A DNA stretch of 64,000 bases, taken from Closterium sp. NIES-65. Lineage: Eukaryota > Streptophyta > Zygnematophyceae > Desmidiales > Closteriaceae. The stretch covers positions 62,001 through 126,000 of the forward strand of contig CANXME010002522.1 of NCBI GenBank assembly GCA_948144175.1, read 5' to 3'. Positions 52,163-64,000 of this stretch are shown here, one piece after another. Position numbers and translations under genes: made by a program. Position 1 is the first letter of the stretch, and the number at the start of each line of letters is the position of its first letter. Under the pieces are notes generated by a model. It did no database searches, was not told where the DNA came from, and saw only the letters and a program-made list of their open reading frames with translations.

Positions 52163-53615
52163 AAAAAACAAAGCCGTGGACCGACTCCCAAGTTGTCTCT
52201 CTAAGGCGAGGGAGTCGGTCCACCGGGGAGAGGACGACGACGGCGACTACAGGAAGACGGTCGACACAGGAAGACCACGAAACGACAGAAAGAATTCGGA
52301 GTGGATTGACATGACAGATCGCACGAGAGAACGCCGCTGAACGACTGGACACGATCGCCAGGGATAGCTCTAGAAGGATAACAGCTCTGATACGGACCGA
52401 ATGAGATCCATTCTTAATGCTGCGGTAAGCTTGGTGGAAAGAGGTCAATATATGGCAAGAGGTGAATGTAGACACGAGCATCAACTTCGGCGACACAGAA
52501 ACGAGTGAACTACCCAATCAGCCAGCGATTCCGACATCAGGCACATACTAGGTCAGGGTTTCTGGTTTAATAACACGATTCACCTCTCAACCAATTTGCT
52601 ACAAGACAAATACTGACTGCCTCTAAAAGGGATTTAACTCACTCATGGTGAGAAGTAGAGTCGCGACGTCGCAAGCAACGAAGGGAGCGGCGGCACGGGA
52701 GTGCAACGAGCTTAGGGGAGGAGACTAAAGCCGCGAAAAGAGATCTTGGAAAAGAGGAGTGGGTGGAAAATAAGACGAGGTGAGAAAGCCAGAGTAGGGG
52801 CGCGTGCGGAGGTTGAGAACGCACTGGCGCGCGGAAAAGCGCAGACAAGCGCGGAGGTGGTGGAACGGGGGAGGGAGTTGTTGCGGAAAATACCTAGGAT
52901 CTGGGCGGAAAAGTAACACGGGGTGTGAAAGGGGGAAATTGTACATAGACATCTAGGGGTTTGGGGGAGGGTGTTCGAGGTTGATAGCGGGTGGCGGAAG
53001 CAATGTTTATACTCGTTACAGATGGATGCTTTTGCAAGTAGTATCAGAGTGTAGTGTAATCTTAGCATGTATGCAAAAAGTTGCTTTCGATGTTATTGAT
53101 GTGTACTGATGTCTGCCAAGATTATCCATCAGCGAAGGTACCAATATCTGCTCGAGAATCGGATAGTCACCGCTCTGCACCGTATGGTAGCCCACTGTGA
53201 CACAAAATACCACGTACAACGCCTTTTAAAGTACAGACTTTGGACTCGTCGGGGCTGGACGTACCACCACAACCCTCGTGTTTGTACGTTTCCCTGATGC
53301 TGCGCAACCATGCCTTGGTCGCCTTGCGTTGCGGTTTCTTTTGCACACATATCAGTTCTGAAATCGTACCATTTCGGTGACTCGGTGACTCGATGCGCTG
53401 TGCTCGGGGAAACCAAGGTTCGGCTGACGAGGAAAATTAGGCAAGACTTTTTGCCAAGACTCTTCGAATTATCGGTGTCTCTAGTAATTTTTGCTGATTG
53501 GAATCTGTTTTTGGTTTAACCAGGACGCGACTCGGTAACGCCTAGAGCAGCTTGACTAGCGAGGACGGGGGCGGTTATAAGGCAGAATTGGTACACTCTA
53601 TCGAAAGCACCGTAC
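52163..53615. other. No gene recognised
   Basis: Short open frames on both strands have no recognisable family. 52163-52560 and 53020-53520 are unique-looking sequence; nothing else is supported. Confidence 0.4.
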
Positions 53616-53711
53616 GACGTCTTGAACGCCAGCAGTCGCAAACGCGCGACGCCTTGAACGCCTGCAGTCGCAAACGCGGGACGCCTTGAACGCCAGTAGT
53701 CGCTAACGCGC
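53616..53711 (+). repeat. 32-bp tandem repeat, three copies
   Basis: GACGCCTTGAACGCC followed by [A/T]GCAGTCGCAAACGCG starts at 53616, 53648 and 53680. It lies upstream of the thioredoxin-like gene. Confidence 0.9.
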
Positions 53712-54057
53712 GGTGGGAAGCGGATGGGTTCCCGCGACGACGGCGGGGATCCGCAGAGCACAGGCGGAGGCGCAACGCTGTGGGGAAAGCTGGAGGAGAC
53801 ATGCAGGTGTGTGGTGGGGGGGAGGAGAGTGGGTTAGGGGAATGGTGGGGAAGATGGGTTGGGGGAAAGGGGAGGGGGAGGTTGCGCGGCGACACTTTCC
53901 TGGAACTACATTCACCCTCTCCTCCCCCCTCACGCGCTCCCCCCCCCGCTCCTTGGCTTGAGAAGCCCCCTGGCAAGCCCAGGCCTCACGTGGTGCAATT
54001 CCATCTGAAAAAGGCGATCCGTACCTGTGCCGAACCACCTCAATTGTCCCCTCTCAG

Positions 54058-57035
54058 GTATTACACGGGCCTTCCCAAGCCTCGCGTGGAGGCTCGGGTG
54101 GTGGAGTTCCGATCCGAGAGGCAGTTTGTGTCGCTGCTGCAGCAGGGGAAGCCGGTCGCCGTGGCCTTCACCTTTTCGTGAGTCTGGCGTATTAGGGGAG
54201 TTTGGCGCGAGTTTGGCACGAGTTTGGCACGAGTTTGGCACGAGTTTGGCACGAGTTTGGCATGAGTTTGGCACGAGTTTGGCACGAGTTTGGCACGAGT
54301 TTGGCACGAGTTTGGCACGAGTTTGGCACGAGTTTGGCACGAGTTTGGCACGAGTTTGGCACGAGGTCCCAATACTGCAGCAGGCCAGACAGTTGTGGGT
54401 GGGCAGGGCAGTTGGTGTCGCTGCTGCAGCAGGGGACGACAGTGGCCGTGGCCTTCACCTTTTCGTGAGTGCCCTTGAGTTTCTCACGTGCCTTATTCGC
54501 ACCTTCACCTTTGTGTGGTGCCACTGGCTTGGTGCCGCTGAAACGCACCAGAAACGTAGGTGATGCCACTGCTGTGGGTGGCCAGTTCGTGTCGGCGCTG
54601 CAGCAAGGGAAGCTAGTGGCCGTGGCTTGCACCTTTTCGTGAGTCTGGCGTATCAGGCGAGTCTGATTGCAGAGGGATTTCTTCTGTTTCATCAGGCAGG
54701 CAGGTGTGGGTGGGCAGTTTGTGTCGCTGCTGCAGCAGGGGAAGCCGTTCGCCGTGGCATTCACCTTCAGACAGGCGTGTGCTGATTCTGACAGGCGTGT
54801 GCTGATTCCGACAGGCGTGTGCTGATTCCGACAGGCGTGTGCTGATTCCGACAGGCGTGTGCTGATTCTGACAGGCGTGTGCTGATTCAGACAGGCGTGT
54901 GCTGAGCATGCACTGGCTGGCTCTACCACCCTTCCCCCTGTATCCTCAGCAGCGTTTCCTCGTTCGTCCCGGAGGTAACGGATCGGATTGAGTCAACTTA
55001 AAGCGCTTTTGACATTTTTGGGGACTCAGAGATTCTCACTTCTCAACGCAAGCGCTTCGGTGTTCACGTCTGATATATTTCTGGAACTCTTCTCGCATTC
55101 GCTTATAAGCCCTCTTCGTGTTCCTGTGCTTTCCTCCTCTTCCCGCCCTTGTCTCTGTGGCACACATGCAAGAATTTCGAAAAGTCATATTTGCATCTTC
55201 CTCCTCTGCCCTCTCCTTTCCGCCCGGCAGCTGTGCACACACTCGTCACTTTGACGAGATGTTTCGACAAGCGTCGGCTGACCTCCACCCGCATGTCAAC
55301 TTTATCCGAGTAATTATGCTGCTCACCCCATGTCGCTTATGCTGCTCCACCCATGCTGCACCGCATGCCGCTCAACCATGCTGCTCCTCCCATACTGCTC
55401 CCACCAAGCTGCATCCCCCATGCTGCTTCCCCCATGCTGCTCCCCCCATGCTGCTCCCCCCATGCTGCTCCCACCAAGCTGCATCCCCCATGCTGCTCCC
55501 CCCATGCTGCTGCTTCCTCCAATGCCACTCCCCCCATGCTGCTTCCCCCATGCTGCTCCCCCTTGCTGCTCCTCCCATGCTGCTTCCCCCATGCTCTCCC
55601 CATGCTGCTCCCCCCATCGTGCTGCTCCCCCCATCATGCTGCTCCCCATGCAACCTGCTCTGTGCGCTGATGATCATGGCATGGCAGTCACGCACAGTCG
55701 TGCCTGCAGTCACTGCCCGTCCTTTTAAAACATCTACTCTCTCTCGTGGCTCCTTGGCGTGACGATCGCACGATGAGGCACATGGAGCCTCGCATTCTCC
55801 TCTATGTTGGTGACTTTTGAGTCGATCAAAAGTCACCTCCTTGGCGCGACGATCGCACGATGAGGCACATGGAGCCTCGCATTCTCCTCTATGTTGGTGA
55901 CTTTTGAGTCGATCAAAAGTCACCTCCTTGGCGCGACGATCGCATGATGAGGCACATGGAGCCTCGCATTCTCCTCTATGTTGGTGACTTTTGAGTCGAT
56001 CAAAAGTCACCTCCTTGGCGCGACGATCGCACGATGAGGCACATGGAGCCTCGCATTCTCCTGTGTGTTGGTTTTTGCAGCTCAAGAACATGGCTTTCTG
56101 GCATGGCTGCTGGCATGGCTGCTGGCAGGTGGATTGCCCCAGGCACCTTGGCTTCTGCATTGCCCGGCAGCGCAAGGACTACCCCTTGTGTGTTTTGAGT
56201 CGACTCAAATCACTACACTCTCTGCTGGCATGGCTGCTGGGATGTTTGATGGCATGGCTGGTGGCATTGCTGCCGGCATGGCTGCTGGCATGTGTGTGGC
56301 ATGACTGGTGGCATTACCGGCAGGTGGATTGCCCCAAGCACCTTGGCTTCTGCATCGCTTGACAGCGCAAGGACTACCCCTTGTGTGTTTTGAGTCGACT
56401 CAAATCACAACTCTCTCTGATGGCATGGCTTCTGACATGGCTGCTGGCATGTATGTGTCATGTCTCGTGACATTACCGGCAGGTGGATTGCCCCAAGCAC
56501 CTTGGCTTCTGCATCGCTCGACAGCGCAAGGACTACCCCTTTATAGAGGTCTTCTATAACTCGAAAGAGGCGCAGCCGCAGCGGGACCCGACTCCCCCTG
56601 CGGGCGGAGCTACAGGAGCAGCAGGAGTGGTTCGCTACAGTGTCATGGTTCTGCCCGTAAGTCATATGAAGTATGGTCTGTATCTGGTAACCTATGCTGG
56701 TCCAATGTATGATTTTCTTCTAGTAGCGACCTAGTTGTTTTCCTGCTTCTTGTATGGTAAGTGTTTGTAACATAGCTGTCCATATTCGTCTCGTTTGTTG
56801 AAAGGACTGGTTTTGCCGCTGTGTCGCGGGCCTTTATTACGTCCTTTGCATCTCTGTGGTTACTATCATTTGCCTTATTTCCATTTTCCCCTTTTCCCCT
56901 TTTCGTGGATTTTGACAAATGCAGTACAACTATGACGTTAGCACTTATGGTTTTAGAGAATTCTTCAAGAAGCATCAGTTAATTTCTCCTATTTTCTTGA
57001 AACATAATAAAGGTATTCATAATTTCAGTCAGTGA
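54058..57035 (+). CDS. Thioredoxin-fold-like protein, 5' end not resolved
   Basis: Exons 54058-54177, 55231-55309, 56483-56656 and 56925-57035 join in phase through GTGAGT/GCAG, GTAATT/GCAG and GTAAGT/GCAG sites. They read VVEFRSERQFVSLLQQG..VAVAFTF, then SCAHTRHFDEMFRQASADLH and PHVNFIR, then VDCPKHLGFCIARQRKDYPF and IEVFYNSKEA, ending YNYDVSTYGFREFFKKHQ. The strand-helix order (EFxS..F..LL, VAVAFTF.C..T, VNFIRVDCP, YPFIEVF) is that of a thioredoxin fold. The usual CxxC is reduced to a single Cys (SCAHT), so a redox role is uncertain. The family looks like a conserved plant thioredoxin-superfamily protein; I cannot name it. An acceptor CCTCTCAG precedes 54058, so at least one upstream exon is expected. 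The frame also stays open upstream to 53780. Introns 1 and 2 hold copied exon edges and four minisatellites. Confidence 0.72.
54204..54366 (+). repeat. 11-bp minisatellite in intron 1, about 15 units
   Basis: CGAGTTTGGCA repeats with very little variation right after the first exon's donor. 11 bp is not a multiple of three and contains no stop, hence spurious open frames on both strands. Confidence 0.93.
54408..54775 (+). other. Three copies of the first exon's end inside intron 1
   Basis: GTGTCGCTGCTGCAGCAGGG ... GTGGCCTTCACCTTTTC|GTGAGT of the real exon (54128-54183) recurs at about 54414-54472 and 54594-54646, both with the GTGAGT donor, and at 54719-54770 without it. Each copy extends upstream for a few codons (GGGCAG/GGCCAG) and then diverges. 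Confidence 0.88.
54770..54905 (+). repeat. 20-bp minisatellite in intron 1, about 7 units
   Basis: GACAGGCGTGTGCTGATTCC repeats directly after the last exon-edge copy. Confidence 0.93.
55370..55650 (+). repeat. 15-bp minisatellite in intron 2
   Basis: CATGCTGCTCCCCCC and variants (CATGCTGCTTCCCCC, CACCAAGCTGCATCC) repeat about 18 times shortly after the second exon's donor. Confidence 0.9.
55751..56070 (+). repeat. 87-bp tandem repeat with an imperfect palindrome, 3.7 copies
   Basis: TCCTTGGCG blocks at 55751, 55838, 55925 and 56012 define an 87-bp period. Each complete unit contains GGTGACTTTTGA GTCGA TCAAAAGTCACC, a 12-bp inverted repeat around GTCGA, related to the TTGAGTCGACTCAA palindrome found elsewhere. 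87 bp is 29 codons, so the minus strand is open. Confidence 0.93.
56129..56404 (+). other. Two copies of the third exon's start, each followed by a palindrome
   Basis: GTGGATTGCCCCA.GCACCTTGG and on to GCAAGGACTACCCC of the real exon (56483-56545) recurs at 56129-56186 and 56324-56381, each behind a GGCAG acceptor. Both copies leave the exon sequence at the same base, after GACTACCCC. They continue TTGTGTGTTTTGAGTCGACTC, placing the palindrome at 56194-56209 and 56389-56404. Confidence 0.9.
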
Positions 57036-58421
57036 CAACTGTAAATTGCTCATTGAGTCAGCCTTGCATTTGTATACCACCACTAGTGCTGATTGATTTA
57101 TGTTTCGGTATGGCAATCTCTGGGAGTAATAGGAATTAGTTTATTCCCTCCACTAAATCTCAATCGAGGTGCTTATTATAAAGACAGCTGCAAAACACTT
57201 GCAGCGCACGTCATGCTGACAGTCAGTGCGACATCAATCACTCGCGTAATTGGTCACCAAAGAGAGCAGTGCGTGCTTCTAGGTGGAACTTGGCTGTGCG
57301 ATATTTTCAGGCTCATCGTACGGCGCGATGCGATGGCAACAGATGTGGTTTGCCCATCGCTTGTGAAGCATCCTCCCGTTGCTTCATTGGTTGTTGACCC
57401 CCCACCTCGACGTGACCGGCACATCAGTGACCATGCGACACATCGGCGTCGCCACTACCATACGTGCGACCCATGCCCCACGGCGTCGTCTTGTGGGCAT
57501 GTCTCTCGTGGTCACCTCTAGTGCGACTCGCTTCGGCTGCTGCAAGAGTGCTGCACGGAGGGGCATTTGTTCTCTCGGTCTGCCCTGCGAATGGGCGGGC
57601 AGCGCTGCGGCTGCGCCTCGTTCTGTCGCGGCGGCACCTGCTTGATGCACGCTGGCGCAAGCTGATTCGTCCGCGCAAGCCAGCACGTTCCGCCCGCAAT
57701 ATCTTGAAACCCTCATCTGCGGAACCTGTCGCAATGGCTGCACGGAACTTTGAATCCTTTCCGCATGTGGCTTACCCCAAACCGGGCAGCCTAGCGCAGC
57801 AAGAAATTATGAACTTGCCCGAAACGAAACAAAGAAGCTTCTGAGTGGAGCGGAGTTTTTCTGAGCGCCTGACCTTTCAAACTCCCACACCTGCTTTCTG
57901 ATCAACCCGTGACATTTCCACCCGAATTTGAATATTGGTTAGCTCGGAATTTGTTCCGATCCGCCCCACATTTGTTGAAAGAGATAGGTAACGTCGCTGG
58001 TGAGCAGAGGTCACTGCGGACGGAACGTGCGCGGAGTGCGTGCGACAAGTCAACCCAGCGATGCACACTGAACAGGCGAGACGACCAGAGCAGACGACCA
58101 GAGCGTAGAACAGGAGAGAGAAGCAGCAGCCGCGAGGAAACGAAGCGGAAGGCCCAAAAGGCCCCAGAAAGCGTCCAACTGCGTGAACGACTTCGTCCCA
58201 CGGCCAAGGATTAGAGGTCTAATAGAACTGCCTACCTCCCACCGCTGCTGCTGCTGTTGCTAGGGTTTCGTTAGCTCGTGAGGCCAGCCGTTTCGCGTTA
58301 CAAGATTTAGTGCGTTAATACCTAGATTTTTTCTTGTCAGCCTCTGCAAATGCAATGGCGACATGTTGACCAGAACCGATTGCACCAGGTTTCCCGCGTG
58401 CTAACACGCATGGGCCTTTAG
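57036..58421. other. Intergenic and 5' leader of the CCCH gene; no other gene recognised
   Basis: GC-rich after about 57400 with short open frames on both strands and no recognisable family. 58250-58421 probably includes the leader of the gene starting at 58422. It contains upstream ATGs (58350, 58355). Confidence 0.4.
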
Positions 58422-63892
<5,471 letters not shown>

Positions 63893-63905
<13 letters not shown>

Positions 63906-64000
63906 CTGGTGAGTAGAGCCGCCTGCTCTGGTGAGTAGAGCCGCCTGCTCTGGTGAGTAGAGCCGCCTGCTCTGGTGAGTAGAGCCGCCTGCTCTGGTGA
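63893..64000 (+). repeat. 22-bp tandem repeat of an exon end plus splice donor
   Basis: CTGCTCTG|GTGAGTAGAGCCGC repeats every 22 bp, with five donors (GTGAGT or its start at 63908, 63930, 63952, 63974 and 63996), and continues off the window. The first copy abuts the open exon of the CCCH gene. Confidence 0.9.

Noticed and set aside
54948..54984. Possible small exon between an acceptor-like TCCTCAG and a GTAACG donor in the thioredoxin-like intron
   Set aside because: Including it breaks the phase with the next exon, whereas direct joining of 54177 to 55231 restores the conserved FTFSCAHT order.

Overview
The window is nuclear DNA from a eukaryote, most likely a streptophyte (land plant or charophyte alga). 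A zygnematophyte such as Closterium would fit, but that is inference only. Evidence: a plant-type CCCH + LOTUS + RRM zinc-finger gene at the right end; an intron-split ribosomal protein eS30 gene without the animal ubiquitin-like fusion and ending GPNSSEK; several Ty1/copia elements with initiator-Met primer sites; GT-AG introns; and a very high load of satellites and minisatellites. I see no bacterial, organellar, tRNA, rRNA or CRISPR feature.

Layout. 1-2.4 kb: the 5' end of a minus-strand short-LTR copia element (83-bp LTR, primer site, GC-rich leader) inserted in the RNase H end of another copia element. 2.4-4.9 kb: a tandem satellite of about 181 bp, interrupted by a 372-bp solo LTR with a 5-bp target duplication and ending in an inverted partial monomer. 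6.3-7.7 kb: an unnamed gene with two double-stranded-RNA-binding motifs, carrying a one-base homopolymer frameshift, followed by a fragment of a paralogue. 9.2-13.1 kb: a 3.9-kb array of a pyrimidine-rich 22-bp unit, with a diverged copy in inverted orientation at 14.1-14.4 kb and a 14-bp array beside it. 15.97-29.23 kb: a copia element with identical 110-bp LTRs, broken by frameshifts, into whose RNase H end an intact copia element of the opposite orientation (22.76-28.83 kb, identical 400-bp LTRs, one 1728-residue polyprotein) has inserted. Both insertions have exact 5-bp target duplications. 29.2-40.6 kb: a mosaic of dispersed repeats (direct copies near 29.2-30.5 and 38.7-40.6, inverted arms near 30.6-31.7 and 37.6-38.5), a MITE-like element, minus-strand exon-like modules with consensus splice sites, and an ApaG-like exon fragment.

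40.6-64 kb is the gene-bearing part. On the minus strand are a large unrecognised low-complexity/coiled-coil protein (exons from 49.02 down to 40.63 kb) and eS30 (51.62-50.51 kb). On the plus strand are a thioredoxin-fold-like protein (54.06-57.04 kb) and the CCCH-LOTUS-RRM protein (58.42 kb to beyond the window). They share no obvious pathway.

What they do share is gene architecture, the most interesting thing here. Introns repeatedly contain tandem copies of the neighbouring exon's edge together with its splice donor or acceptor, next to minisatellites. Several copies sit beside a perfect palindrome, TTGAGTCGACTCAA. The same motif-plus-splice-site duplication is seen in all four genes and continues to the last base of the window.
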